Both the position numbers and the translations under genes were made by a program. Under the pieces are notes generated by a model. The model worked only from the letters and a program-made list of their open reading frames with translations. It was not told the origin of the DNA and made no database searches. A stretch of DNA of 64,000 bases from Bacillus gaemokensis (lineage in GTDB: Bacteria > Bacillota > Bacilli > Bacillales > Bacillaceae_G), in the NCBI RefSeq assembly GCF_001590835.1, contig NZ_LTAQ01000045.1, positions 72,795 through 136,794 on the forward strand, read 5' to 3'. Of this stretch, positions 8,978-18,495 are shown one piece after another (the stretch's first letter is position 1; each line of letters starts with the position of its first letter).

Positions 8978-9856
8978 ATGTTACAAGAATTCAATAATTT
9001 AATGGATTACATCGAAACACATTTAACGGAAGAAATCTCTGGAAAAGATATATCAAAAATTGTAGGACTATCTGATTATCATTTTAAAAGAATGTTTTCG
9101 TATATGGCTGGAATGTCATTGAATGAGTATATCAAAAATAGGAGATTATCAGTTGCGAATGTTGAATTAATAAACGGAGCAAAAGTGACAGATATTGCCT
9201 ATAAATATGGCTATCAATCTATAGAGGGATTTTCAAGAGCCTTTCGTGAATGGAGTGGTTTTTTACCTTCAGAAGTAACTAAAAACAAAATTCAAAAATC
9301 ATTTCCCAAATTTTCATTCTTTATAGATATAAGAGGAGGAATATCCATGGAATTCAAAATTGAAAAAAAAGAGAAGTTTAATATAGTAGGTGTCTCGAAA
9401 AGAGTGCCAATTCAATTCGAAGGTGAAAATAATGCTATCTTAGAACTAGCTCAGTCAATTACCGAACAACAAAGAAATGAAATGCATCAATTAGCTGATT
9501 TATATCCTCATCAAGTCTTGAATGTATCTTATGATTTTGATGATGGTTTCTTGGAAGAAAAAGGCTCCTTAACTCATATGATTGGTTTTGCAACTACAAA
9601 AGAAAATCCATTCGATGATTTAGAGCAAATTTCTATTGAAGAAAGTTTATGGGCAATTTTCCCTAATCAAGGACCATTTCCTGCTACGCTTCAAGAAACT
9701 ACCGCAAAAATTTATTCTGAATGGTTGCCTTCTTCAGATTATGAAGTAGCAGATATACCTGGATTTTCTTTTACAAAGCACAATGGTACATCGGAAAAGG
9801 TATATAGCGAAATTTGGATGCCAGTAAAGAAAAAAGTTAGCGATAAGCTTGGATGA
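8978..9856 (+). CDS. AraC-family regulator with GyrI-like effector domain
   Basis: A 292-residue transcription factor. Residues 1-110 form an AraC/XylS double helix-turn-helix (EEISGKDISKIVGLSDYHFKRMF, then VTDIAYKYGYQSIEGFSRAFREWSG). Residues about 123-290 form a GyrI-like/AraC E-bind small-molecule domain. This layout is shared with Rob/BltR-like drug or stress regulators. The ATG has AAAGGAGGG upstream. There is no adjacent target gene on the same strand; a terminator follows. The ligand is unknown. Confidence 0.85.
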   Translation: MLQEFNNLMDYIETHLTEEISGKDISKIVGLSDYHFKRMFSYMAGMSLNEYIKNRRLSVANVELINGAKVTDIAYKYGYQSIEGFSRAFREWSGFLPSEVTKNKIQKSFPKFSFFIDIRGGISMEFKIEKKEKFNIVGVSKRVPIQFEGENNAILELAQSITEQQRNEMHQLADLYPHQVLNVSYDFDDGFLEEKGSLTHMIGFATTKENPFDDLEQISIEESLWAIFPNQGPFPATLQETTAKIYSEWLPSSDYEVADIPGFSFTKHNGTSEKVYSEIWMPVKKKVSDKLG

Positions 9857-9904
9857 TTATTATATTTACAGAAGTGTTATTCCGTTAAATCTTCATTTAC
9901 CATA

Positions 9905-9940
9905 TTAGCTCAGTCAGTAGATATTGACTGGGCTTTTTGA
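9905..9940 (+). terminator. Terminator after the AraC-family gene
   Basis: AGCTCAGTCA and TGACTGGGCT form a hairpin with a GU pair, followed by TTTTTG. Confidence 0.8.
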
Positions 9941-9966
9941 ATTTGATGAAAAATCAACACTTTTCG

Positions 9967-10197
9967 CTAACAGAGCCTAAAGATGAAATATTTGGTACCA
10001 GTTTTATCACGCCCCTTTATTTTGCGCCCGATTGCTTTCCATTTCATAGATTTATTTCTTATCCTTATTCCATTCATATGGTTTTTTGCCCACTCCCATA
10101 AAACATAAACCCAAAATACTAAAACAGAAATTACAATATTATTTATCCACTGGATTTCTTCATCATTGAATAGTTGCCGTTTAGTTGAACTAAACAA
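9967..10197 (-). other. Doubtful 76-codon open frame beside the tnpB remnant
   Basis: This frame overlaps the 3' end of the truncated integrase in another phase. It has one hydrophobic segment (NNIVISVLVFWVYVLWEW) and a basic tail. No ribosome site decides the start and no family is recognised. It may be junction DNA created when the element was truncated. Confidence 0.2.
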
Positions 10198-11160
10198 CTA
10201 GAGGTTAATCCTAATACATCCGAAATACGAAGTCCTGTTTTGAAGGCAACCCACACGACAGGGATTAAATCTTTAGGTAAATCATTGATGTGGATGAAAA
10301 GTTTTTCTAACACATAGTCAGGGATATAGTCAATCTGATCAACCGATTTCTTTCGTAACTTCGGCTTATCCTCTGGGAAAAGTAACAATCGTACATGAGT
10401 TTCGGGGACGATTTCATATTCGTATCGTTGAATGTCCGAAAGAAACTTTCCTAAGTACTCTATTGCCAGTCTCACATATTTTTCAGGATGTGCATTTTTT
10501 TGTTTTAAATTGTTTTTAGCGTATTTATGTAGCCATTGAAGGTATTGTTCCATATGTGAACGCTTCATTCCCTTTAAATCTTTCCATTTTGGTTCTAACG
10601 AAAATATGAAAGAAATGAATTTGGGTAAATATCTTAAATAATCACGTGCCGTTCCCCAAGAAAAATTATGTTTACTTAATAATCTTTGTTTGGTATACCT
10701 TTTCACTTGTTGACGTATATTGACTTCTTCAATCTTAGTGAAGTCAATATAAAAGTCGGATTTACTTTTGTTATAATAAATCCCATACTTTTCATGCAAA
10801 ATCCGTACATCCCATCGGTCTTTTTCCCATTCTTCGCGATTGTCCGTTAGTTCAAAAAGATTTGTATGTAAGACTCGTAAAAAGTTTGCTGTTCCTGACT
10901 TGTATGTGTATTCACCATATGTGTTTTGCGAAGTTTCTTGTGTCTGAATCCCTTGCTCGTTTAACCAAAATATCCATTCTCTCTCTGCTTTTTCAATGTC
11001 CAAATCAAGAAGTGAATGGGTAGTAGGGTATTTTTGATTCATGAACAATATTAATTTATTTAATCTTGTTGCTTGTCCACTAAAGACACTACTTAAAGCC
11101 CATTCATCGTTAAATAGCTTGTGATACCATACATACTTTACTTCTAAGTTGACCGTATGT
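10143..11160 (-). pseudogene. Truncated Tn554-type TnpB tyrosine recombinase
   Basis: The reading frame encodes an integrase N-terminal region and the first catalytic block, FKTGLRISDVLGL, which contains the first catalytic Arg of tyrosine recombinases. It then stops after SCLVQLNG. The box II HxxR and the nucleophilic Tyr are missing, so it cannot recombine DNA. The N-terminal and middle parts resemble TnpB of Tn554-like elements (usually over 600 residues). The frame remains open upstream of ATG 11048 to about 11160, where it meets a tnpA fragment, showing that the true 5' part has been lost. Confidence 0.75.
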
Positions 11161-11174
11161 ACTTATAATCCTTA

Positions 11175-11355
11175 TTTGTTTCTTCTAAGTAAAATACTGT
11201 TTTAAGGAGTAACAATATGTCTTTTGTGTATTGCTGCTTTTACCTGTTGTATCTAAATATTTAATGTACTTAAGTACAGGGAGAACTGGAAACCCATTAT
11301 GATCTAAAAGCATATACCGTTTGGTTTGGTCTATTAAAACTTCTTGTACCCTCAT
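11175..11355 (-). pseudogene. N-terminal fragment of Tn554-type tnpA
   Basis: From ATG at 11353-11355, with GGAGGGAG upstream, the frame reads MRVQEVLIDQTKRYMLL and then YIKYLDTTGKSSNTQKTY. This is the SAM-like N-terminal segment of Tn554-type TnpA. A frameshift follows LKQYF (a stop appears where LEETNKDYK continues in another phase). Soon after, the sequence passes directly into tnpB-like DNA. Most of tnpA and the start of tnpB have been deleted. Confidence 0.7.
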
Positions 11356-11453
11356 TCTTTATCTCCCTCCTTGAGAATAGTTACCGCTACCCGCTATGGG
11401 ACTTTCTCCCCCCCTCTGAAATTTAATGAAATACTCATATATCACTTATACAT

Positions 11454-11481
11454 TTTATACAATTTATACAATTTATACTAA
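11454..11481. repeat. Short tandem repeat TTTATACAA x3
   Basis: Three copies of a 9-bp unit, the last one degenerate, lie in AT-rich DNA between the transposase remnant and oppA. They probably reflect slippage; no initiator gene is nearby. Confidence 0.6.
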
Positions 11482-11519
11482 ATAAAAATGGTATGTATAG
11501 AGATTATAATATATAAAAA

Positions 11520-11563
11520 AATAGTGGATACTATGTTATATTAAACATAGTATCCACTATTCA
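11520..11563 (-). terminator. Inverted repeat downstream of oppA
   Basis: AATAGTGGATACTATG is repeated as its exact complement around a 10-base loop (16-bp stem). It lies 35 bp past the oppA stop and is followed on the minus strand by TTTTTTTATATA, as expected for a rho-independent terminator. It could also be an element end. Confidence 0.7.
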
Positions 11564-11596
11564 TTATAGTACGGTTAAAATTCCCCTGCTTCTTTT

Positions 11597-13246
11597 TTAT
11601 TTTTTTTCGACTGATGCCCATTTAAAGCTTAAATCGCCGCCATAATTATGCTTATAAATATCCTTAACTGTTCCTCTTTCTAAATAAGCTGTGCTGCGTT
11701 GATAGACAGGAGCAATTGCAGCCTCATCCAGAAGAATTTTTTCTGCTTCAAGTAAACTATTCCAACGTGCCTTTACATCACTACCATCTGTCTTTGCTTT
11801 TTTAATAATTTCATCATATTTCGGATTAGAATAACTCATTTTATTTTGCGCACCATCTGTTATAAACATATCAAGATAAGTAACTGGATCTGGGAAGTCC
11901 GGACTCCATCCAGCGAAAGTCATTTCATAATCGCCACTTTCTTCTAATTTAAGTTTTTGTGCAAATGGTTGTTGCTTTATTTTCAATGTAAAACCAGGTA
12001 AGTTCTTTTCTAACTCTCCTTTTAAGTACTCCCCTGTTCTCTTAGATAAATCTACATCTTCATTTAATAGCTCGATCTCAATTTTATCTTTTCCTAGTTC
12101 TTTTTTACCTGCTTCCCAATATTTCTTCGCTTCTTTCACATTGGCTTTTACTAACGCTCCATTTTCAGCTCGGAAATCTTTTTTATTTGGCCCTGTAATA
12201 AACTTGTTTGGAATCAATCCTGTCGCCTCAATGGAACCATTGTTTAAAATTGTATCAACAAACGATTTACGTTCAAAAGCAAGTGAAATCGCCTTACGTA
12301 TATTCTTATTTGCTAAAGCTTCGTTTTTCTGATTGAAACGAAGGAAGAATACAGAAGCTTCATGTTCAGTTTTAAAATCTGCATCCCCTTTATACTTATC
12401 AACGAATTCAGATCTCAAATTCACACGATCTATCGCTTTTGTATTGTATAAATTAATTGCTGTTGCCAAATCTTTTACAATATTAAAGTTTACTTCTTCT
12501 AGTTTAACTTCTTTATTGTCCCAATATGATGGATTTTTCTTTATTTGGAAACTTCTTTCATGCTTCCAGTCGCTTAATACAAATGGACCATTATAAAGCG
12601 TTGTATTTGCTTCTAAACCAAACTTTTCACCTTGCTCTTTTGTATATTTTTCATTTACAGGATAGAACAATGGATAAATCATTAAGTTTTCAAAATAAGG
12701 AACTGGATGTTCTAATTCTACTTCCAATGTATAATCATCAACGGCCTTTACACCTAATTGATCTGGTGACATTTCTTTTTTATTAATTTTTTGTGCATTT
12801 TTAACATCGAACATAATGTATGCTGATACTGCTGCTTTATCTGGATTAATTGCTCGTTGCCATCCGAATACAAAGTCTTTAGCCGTTACAGGATCTCCAT
12901 TTGACCACTTTGCATCTTCACGCAATTTAAACGTATATTTTTTCCCATCTGCTGATTTTTCACTTGATTTTGCTACACCTGGAACAAGCTTGTCTCCTTT
13001 TTCAAGACGGTATAGCCCTTCCATCGTATTATTCATCACTCGTGATGATACTGCATCAGCTGATAACGCTGGATCCATTGTTGGAATTTCCTGTGTTTCC
13101 GTTAAATTTATTACTTGTTTCGCATTACTATTGCCACTTTCCCCTTCAGCTTTCGCTTGTGACTCATCCTTTTGGTAACTACACGCCCCTAAAATCATGC
13201 TCATTGCTAATGTTGATGCTACGAAAACTGGTAACTTTTTCTTCAT
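11597..13246 (-). CDS. oppA: Oligopeptide ABC transporter substrate-binding lipoprotein OppA
   Basis: A 549-residue SBP_bac_5 family protein anchored to the outer face of the membrane. The signal peptide MKKKLPVFVASTLAMSMILG ends in lipobox LGAC with C22. The mature part contains the family blocks (WSNGDPVTAKDF near 130, LYNGPFVLSDW near 245). I chose ATG at 13244-13246 because GGAGGGTGG lies just upstream; an upstream in-frame start has none. It is intact, monocistronic and separated from oppBCDF by a MATE gene. Because the operon's own oppA copy is broken, this one may feed that permease. Confidence 0.93.
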   Translation of the reverse strand: MKKKLPVFVASTLAMSMILGACSYQKDESQAKAEGESGNSNAKQVINLTETQEIPTMDPALSADAVSSRVMNNTMEGLYRLEKGDKLVPGVAKSSEKSADGKKYTFKLREDAKWSNGDPVTAKDFVFGWQRAINPDKAAVSAYIMFDVKNAQKINKKEMSPDQLGVKAVDDYTLEVELEHPVPYFENLMIYPLFYPVNEKYTKEQGEKFGLEANTTLYNGPFVLSDWKHERSFQIKKNPSYWDNKEVKLEEVNFNIVKDLATAINLYNTKAIDRVNLRSEFVDKYKGDADFKTEHEASVFFLRFNQKNEALANKNIRKAISLAFERKSFVDTILNNGSIEATGLIPNKFITGPNKKDFRAENGALVKANVKEAKKYWEAGKKELGKDKIEIELLNEDVDLSKRTGEYLKGELEKNLPGFTLKIKQQPFAQKLKLEESGDYEMTFAGWSPDFPDPVTYLDMFITDGAQNKMSYSNPKYDEIIKKAKTDGSDVKARWNSLLEAEKILLDEAAIAPVYQRSTAYLERGTVKDIYKHNYGGDLSFKWASVEKK

Positions 13247-13697
13247 TTTTCCACCCTCCAAAAAAATGTTAGCCCTTTCATTTTCGAACAAAAAGAAATA
13301 TATTTATCTTCTAATAATTCATATTATACACATAAATATATTCTTTGTATATTTATTTTCCTATCTTGTTAAAATTTTCTGGTAACAAAATAATTTCTGT
13401 AAACGTTTTATATTACTTATTTAGTCACCTAAAATACCAAAAAAAAGATTATTTTTATAATTATCTAAATTATCAGAGTATAACTAATTTTATATTATAT
13501 AATATTTTTTGTATAATTATTCCGTTCTATCATGCTGCATTTTTTCCATTACAACGTATGGAATCTCTATCAATTCTACATGTGTCAGTCATCGAAAAAA
13601 CACCTATTAACACTTACACTGCAAAATCAATGCAAGTGTTAATAAAGTATGTTAAGATACACTTTGTTCAAAAAGATATCAGGAAAGTGGGGATGGG
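13247..13697. other. Divergent intergenic region oppA / MATE gene
   Basis: 450 bp of very AT-rich DNA between divergent genes. A partial CodY-like sequence (AATTTTCTGGTAACA, 13373-13387, 11 of 15 to consensus) is the only candidate site I see. No coding sequence is credible. Confidence 0.35.
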
Positions 13698-15089
13698 ATG
13701 GCAGCGATTAAATTAAAGAATGGGCAGGAAGAAAAATTAAATTTATTCTTCTTAACATGGCCCATTTTTTTAGAAGTTTTTCTTTTTATGTTAATGGGGA
13801 TCGCTGATACATTTATGCTCAGTGCCCTATCAGACGACGCAGTATCAGGTGTTGGAGCAGCAAATCAATATCTTCACATTGCAATATTAGTGCTAGAAGT
13901 AATCGGAAATGGTGCTGCAATTGTTGTATCTCAGTACCTTGGTTCCAAACGATACATCGAAGCATCAAAAATATCAGCGTTAGCAGTAACGTTAAACTTA
14001 GGGGTCGGGCTCATTATAAGCGCCGGTTTTCTTTTATTTTCAAGACACATGATGACTGCAATGAATTTGCAAGGCGATGTATTAGCTTATGCACAAAATT
14101 ATTTATCAATTGTTGGGGGAGCAATCTTTCTTCAAGCCATAATAAATTCATTAGCTGCCATTATTCGTGTACATGGATTTACAAAACAAGCGATGTTTGT
14201 TTCATTAGGAATGAACATTATTCATATCGCTGGAAATTATCTGCTTATTTTCGGAAAATTAGGTCTACCTGAACTAGGTGTTCAGGGCGCTGCTATCTCA
14301 TCAGCTTGCAGCCGACTTATCGCACTCCTCGTTTTCTTCTGGTTACTATACCGTGTAATGGAGTACCGAGTGAAATTGAAATACTATATTACATTATCTA
14401 AAGAATATATTGGAAAGATTTTAAAAATTGGTATTCCATCAGCATTTGAACAAGTTATGTACCAAGCATGCCAAATTGTCTTCTTATATTATGCGACATA
14501 TTTAGGGGCAGAATCATTAGCAGCAAGACAATACGCTACAAACATTTCAATGTTTACTTATTTATTTGCGATTGCTATTGGAATGGGAACAGCAATTATT
14601 GTTGGTCGTTTAGTCGGGGGAAATCAAAAAGACGAAGCCTATATACGTGTGTGGAAAAGTGTAAAATGGGCCATCGGTGTTACATTATGTATGGTTGTTC
14701 TTGTCATAGCATTTCGTACACAGTTAATGGGGTTATTTACAGATAATCCCCATGTTATCGCTTTAGGAGCAACGGTTCTTCTATTAAGCATTATATTAGA
14801 AACAGGCCGAACGATGAATATTGTCATCATCAATTCACTGCGCGCGGCTGGTGATGCAAAATATCCCGTATTAATCGGAGCATTCTCAATGGTCTTGATG
14901 AGTTTACCGCTCGGTTACTTTTTCGTGTTTCATTTAGACATGGGACTCGTTGGCATTTGGTTAGCAATTGCTATCGATGAGTGGACGCGCGCTATTATTA
15001 TGTTCTTCCGCTGGAGAAGTAGAGCATGGGAAAGTTATGCACTTGTTAAACCGGAGACTTCTGAAGAGTCAGCACCTGTTCAAGCCTAA
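13698..15089 (+). CDS. MATE-family multidrug/Na+ efflux transporter
   Basis: A 463-residue protein with about 12 hydrophobic helices in two similar halves, typical of MATE exporters that expel cationic compounds in exchange for Na+ or H+. It starts MAAIKLKNGQEEKLN and enters the first helix at FLTWPIFLEVFLFMLMGIAD. The ATG has AAAGTGGGGATGGG upstream. It is monocistronic and flanked downstream by a pair of tandem repeats. The substrate cannot be read from sequence. Confidence 0.88.
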   Translation: MAAIKLKNGQEEKLNLFFLTWPIFLEVFLFMLMGIADTFMLSALSDDAVSGVGAANQYLHIAILVLEVIGNGAAIVVSQYLGSKRYIEASKISALAVTLNLGVGLIISAGFLLFSRHMMTAMNLQGDVLAYAQNYLSIVGGAIFLQAIINSLAAIIRVHGFTKQAMFVSLGMNIIHIAGNYLLIFGKLGLPELGVQGAAISSACSRLIALLVFFWLLYRVMEYRVKLKYYITLSKEYIGKILKIGIPSAFEQVMYQACQIVFLYYATYLGAESLAARQYATNISMFTYLFAIAIGMGTAIIVGRLVGGNQKDEAYIRVWKSVKWAIGVTLCMVVLVIAFRTQLMGLFTDNPHVIALGATVLLLSIILETGRTMNIVIINSLRAAGDAKYPVLIGAFSMVLMSLPLGYFFVFHLDMGLVGIWLAIAIDEWTRAIIMFFRWRSRAWESYALVKPETSEESAPVQA

Positions 15090-15128
15090 TACGAATCTGG
15101 TACACTACTTTTATAACTCTATAATACT

Positions 15129-15281
15129 ATAAGTCACAGCTTTGAAAGTAAAAGGAGATCTCCACTCGTTTTCTCCTTTTGTTTTCACTTAGCATGGGGC
15201 TAAAAAAGGTCCTGACCGCTTCTATCCATGGCCGGATCCTCTCTCCCATCTAAAAGAGAAAGTTTTCTATTTGTATTTATA
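15129..15281. repeat. 153-bp chromosomal repeat, copy 1 (family 1)
   Basis: It begins ATAAGTCAC and carries an AAAAGGAGA/TCTCCTTTT hairpin, then GACCGCTTCTATCCATG and CTCTCTCCCATCTAAAA. It ends in TTTTCTATTTGTATTTA. Copy 2 lies 168 bp downstream in the same orientation. Size and style recall the bcr repeats of the B. cereus group. Confidence 0.85.
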
Positions 15282-15296
15282 TTGATTTTCCAATAC

Positions 15297-15450
15297 ATAA
15301 GTCACGGCTTTGAAAACAAAAGGAGATCTCCACTCGTTTTCTCCTTTTGTTTTCACTTAGCATGGGGCTAAAAAAAGGCCCTGACCGCTTCTATCCATGA
15401 CCGGATCCTCTCTCCCATCTAAAAAAGCAGGTTTTCTATTTGTATTTAAA
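15297..15450. repeat. 153-bp chromosomal repeat, copy 2 (family 1)
   Basis: Nearly identical to copy 1, with changes such as GGTCCTGACC to GGCCCTGACC and ATGGCCGG to ATGACCGG. Its stem AAAACAAAAGGAGA / TCTCCTTTTGTTTT is perfect over 14 bp. Confidence 0.85.
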
Positions 15451-15486
15451 TAGAAAGAAGCGGCCATAAAGGCCGCCTTCTTTCTA
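15449..15486 (-). terminator. opp operon terminator
   Basis: AGAAAGAAGCGGCC and GGCCGCCTTCTTTCT form a GC-rich hairpin directly after the oppF stop. Confidence 0.85.
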
Positions 15487-16422
15487 TTATTGATAGATTT
15501 CTTTATATTTCTTGTATTCTGCTTCTGAACAAAGAACAAAATGTCCAGGACGAATTTCTCGCATAGTAGGTGCTTCATTCTCATATTGGTGCTGAGACGG
15601 ATCATACACAATACGTTTACGATTGCGCTCATAGTCCGGATCAGGAAGCGGAATTGCTGATAATAATGATTTTGTATATGGATGAATCGGATTCTCATAT
15701 AACTCTTCACTACTTGTCAATTCAACAATTTGACCACGGTACATAACACCAATACGATCACTAATGTATTTTACCATTGATAGGTCATGGGCAATGAATA
15801 AATACGTTAACCCTTTATCTCGTTGCAGTTGTTTCAGTAAGTTTACAACTTGCGCCTGAATCGATACGTCAAGTGCTGAAATTGGCTCATCCGCAATAAT
15901 AAACTCTGGTTCTACCGCAAGGGCACGAGCGATTCCAATACGTTGACGTTGTCCACCAGAAAATTCATGTGGGAAACGGTTCGCATGTTCTTTATTTAGT
16001 CCAACTGTATTAAGTAATTCATGAACACGATCCATACGTTCTTTTTTATTCTTCGCTAAGCCGTGAATATCAATACCTTCTGCAATAATATCGCCAACTG
16101 TCATACGAGGATTTAATGACGCATATGGATCTTGGAAAATCATTTGCATTTTACGATTAAATTTCTTTAATTCTGCTCTTGATTTCTTCCCATGTACGTT
16201 TTCTCCATCGAACAACACTTCTCCAGCAGTTGCATCATATAATCGAATAATTGTTCTTCCAGTTGTAGATTTTCCGCACCCAGACTCTCCCACAAGTCCA
16301 AATGTTTCACCGCGGTAAATATCAAATGAAATATCGTTGACCGCTTTTACAACACCACCACTAACATTGAAATGTTGTTTCACATTTTTCACTTCAATTA
16401 ATTTTTCACGTTGCTTAGTCAT
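15487..16422 (-). CDS. oppF: Oligopeptide ABC transporter ATP-binding protein OppF
   Basis: A 311-residue ATPase that energises peptide import together with OppD. It has Walker A GESGCGKST (near residue 45), ABC signature SGGQRQRIGIARAL (near 155) and Walker B FIIADEP. The C-terminal oligo_HPY region lies around NPIHPYTKSLLSAIP. I chose ATG at 16420-16422 with AGGTGAAC upstream; an in-frame GTG nine bases earlier overlaps that ribosome site. It overlaps the oppD end by 8 bp, implying translational coupling. It is the last gene of the operon. Confidence 0.95.
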   Translation of the reverse strand: MTKQREKLIEVKNVKQHFNVSGGVVKAVNDISFDIYRGETFGLVGESGCGKSTTGRTIIRLYDATAGEVLFDGENVHGKKSRAELKKFNRKMQMIFQDPYASLNPRMTVGDIIAEGIDIHGLAKNKKERMDRVHELLNTVGLNKEHANRFPHEFSGGQRQRIGIARALAVEPEFIIADEPISALDVSIQAQVVNLLKQLQRDKGLTYLFIAHDLSMVKYISDRIGVMYRGQIVELTSSEELYENPIHPYTKSLLSAIPLPDPDYERNRKRIVYDPSQHQYENEAPTMREIRPGHFVLCSEAEYKKYKEIYQ

Positions 16423-17458
16423 GTTGTTCACCTGCTTTCATTTGAAGAATTCGTTTTTGAACGACTTCCGGCGGTTGTACTTCTGGAGCTTGCTCGTGAA
16501 GTAACCATGTTGCCGCATAATGTGTATCACTTACTTTAAAGAACGGTGGTTCCATTTCAAAATCAATTTTTAACGCCTGTGGATTACGTGGTGCAAACGC
16601 ATCCCCTTTTGGCGGTTTTAATAAATCTGGAGGCGTTCCAGGAATTGCATATAACTCTGCCTCTGAACCTTCTAAACTTGGCATAGATGCGATTAGTCCC
16701 CATGTATAAGGATGCTTAGGATTGTAGAAAATTTCATCAACCGTTCCAATTTCAACAACTTTACCAGCATACATAACCGCAACTCTATCTGCAACGTTTG
16801 CCACTACACCTAAGTCATGCGTAATGAAAATAATTGCTGCTTCCGTTTTCTGCTGAATATCCTTCATTAACTCTAAAATTTGAGCTTGAATTGTAACGTC
16901 AAGCGCTGTTGTTGGCTCATCCGCAATCAATAACTTTGGATTACAAGCTAAGGCCATCGCAATAACAACACGCTGTCTCATACCACCGGAAAATTGGTGT
17001 GGATATTGTTTTAAACGTGCTTCTGGATTTGGAATTCCAACAAGGTCAATTAACTCTAAAGCAACTTTACGTGCATCTACTTTACTCATCCCTTGGTGTT
17101 TAATAAGACCTTCCATAATTTGATTACCAATTGTCATCGTAGGGTTTAATGATGTCATCGGATCTTGGAAAATCATCGCAATTTCTTTTCCGCGCACTTG
17201 CTGCATTTCTTTTTCTGTTAATTTTGTTAAATCACGACCATCAAATACAATCTCTCCATTTTTAATACGCCCTGGAGGGTTAGGGATTAGCCCCATTAGC
17301 GCTTTCGAAGTAACTGATTTCCCAGAACCAGATTCACCTACAATCGCTAATGTTTCTCCCTTTTTCAAATCAAATGTAACTCCGCGAACAGCTTGTACTT
17401 CACCAGCATGTGTATCAAAGGAGACTTGTAAATCTTTTACCTCTAACAATGTTTTCAT
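16415..17458 (-). CDS. oppD: Oligopeptide ABC transporter ATP-binding protein OppD
   Basis: A 347-residue ABC ATPase. It has Walker A GESGSGKSV (near residue 40), Q-loop and FQDPMTSLNP, signature FSGGMRQRVVIAMAL (near 155), Walker B LLIADEPTTALD and the C-terminal oligo_HPY segment (NPKHPYTWGLIASMP). The ATG has AGGAGAGGAAG upstream and lies 20 bp after oppC. It pairs with OppF as a heterodimer on OppBC. Confidence 0.96.
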   Translation of the reverse strand: MKTLLEVKDLQVSFDTHAGEVQAVRGVTFDLKKGETLAIVGESGSGKSVTSKALMGLIPNPPGRIKNGEIVFDGRDLTKLTEKEMQQVRGKEIAMIFQDPMTSLNPTMTIGNQIMEGLIKHQGMSKVDARKVALELIDLVGIPNPEARLKQYPHQFSGGMRQRVVIAMALACNPKLLIADEPTTALDVTIQAQILELMKDIQQKTEAAIIFITHDLGVVANVADRVAVMYAGKVVEIGTVDEIFYNPKHPYTWGLIASMPSLEGSEAELYAIPGTPPDLLKPPKGDAFAPRNPQALKIDFEMEPPFFKVSDTHYAATWLLHEQAPEVQPPEVVQKRILQMKAGEQHD

Positions 17459-17478
17459 TTCTTCCTCTCCTTTCTCGT

Positions 17479-18495
17479 TTACTTACGCATTTTTGGATCT
17501 AACGCATCGCGTAATCCATCTGCCATTAAGTTAAATGATAAAATCAACGTGCTGATGACAATCGCAGGGATAACCATCATATGCGGATATGTTTGAATTG
17601 ATTTATATCCATCATTTACAAGAGAACCAAGTGATGCAGTTGGTGGTTGAATACCAAGTCCAATAAAGCTTAAGAAGGCTTCACCAAACACTGCTGTTGG
17701 AATTGTAAACATTGTCATAACAATAATTGGTCCCATTACGTTTGGAATTAAATGTTTTACAATTAATTGTGTATTTGTTGCACCTAATGTACGAGAAGCT
17801 AATACATATTCTTGGTTTTTTAATTTTAATATTTGTCCACGTACAATCCGCGACATTCCAATCCAACCTGTAATTGCCATCGCAAATGTGATAGATAAAA
17901 TACCTGGATCCATAATTATTACCATTAATATTACAATGATTAAGTATGGAATACCATTAATAATTTCCATAATACGTTGCATAATATTATCAACTCGTCC
18001 ACCATAGAACGCCGAAATTCCTCCGTATGCAACCCCAATTACTAGGTCAATTGCCGCTGCTAAAAGAGCGATATATAATGATACGCGTGTTCCTTCCCAT
18101 GTTCTTGTCCAAAGGTCACGTCCAAGATCGTCTGTACCAAACCAGAAATATTCTTTAATATCACGTTTTGCATATTGATCAACACCATATTGATCTGTAC
18201 CATCAAACGGTAACCAGTGAACATTTTCTAGCACTGGGATTTTAGGTGGCATTTTTGAACGATTTAAATCTTGGTCTTTATAGGAATATTTACTCATCAT
18301 CGGTCCAAAAATAGCAAGGAATGCAATGATAATAAGGATCACAAGACCAAACATTGCTCCTTTATGTTGAAATAAACGTCTTCTTACATCTTGCCAAAAT
18401 GTTAGGCTCGGACGGGCAATGACTTCATTATCAACATTATTTTGATTTGCTAGTTGAAATAAATCTGGAGATAATTTTTGTACATCTTTCATCAT
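17479..18495 (-). CDS. oppC: Oligopeptide ABC transporter permease OppC
   Basis: A 338-residue permease with an N-terminal helix (residues about 45-70) and a BPD_transp_1 core with five further helices. The EAA-type loop sits near GEAFLSFIGLGIQPP. It starts ATGATG, with GGGAGGG upstream, and overlaps the oppB stop by 4 bp. All motifs look intact. Confidence 0.95.
   Translation of the reverse strand: MMKDVQKLSPDLFQLANQNNVDNEVIARPSLTFWQDVRRRLFQHKGAMFGLVILIIIAFLAIFGPMMSKYSYKDQDLNRSKMPPKIPVLENVHWLPFDGTDQYGVDQYAKRDIKEYFWFGTDDLGRDLWTRTWEGTRVSLYIALLAAAIDLVIGVAYGGISAFYGGRVDNIMQRIMEIINGIPYLIIVILMVIIMDPGILSITFAMAITGWIGMSRIVRGQILKLKNQEYVLASRTLGATNTQLIVKHLIPNVMGPIIVMTMFTIPTAVFGEAFLSFIGLGIQPPTASLGSLVNDGYKSIQTYPHMMVIPAIVISTLILSFNLMADGLRDALDPKMRK

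Noticed and set aside
11454-11481. TTTATACAA tandem copies as replication iterons
   Set aside because: Only three short copies, one degenerate, with no initiator gene near.
13373-13387. CodY box upstream of oppA
   Set aside because: Four of fifteen positions differ, which is weak in such AT-rich DNA.
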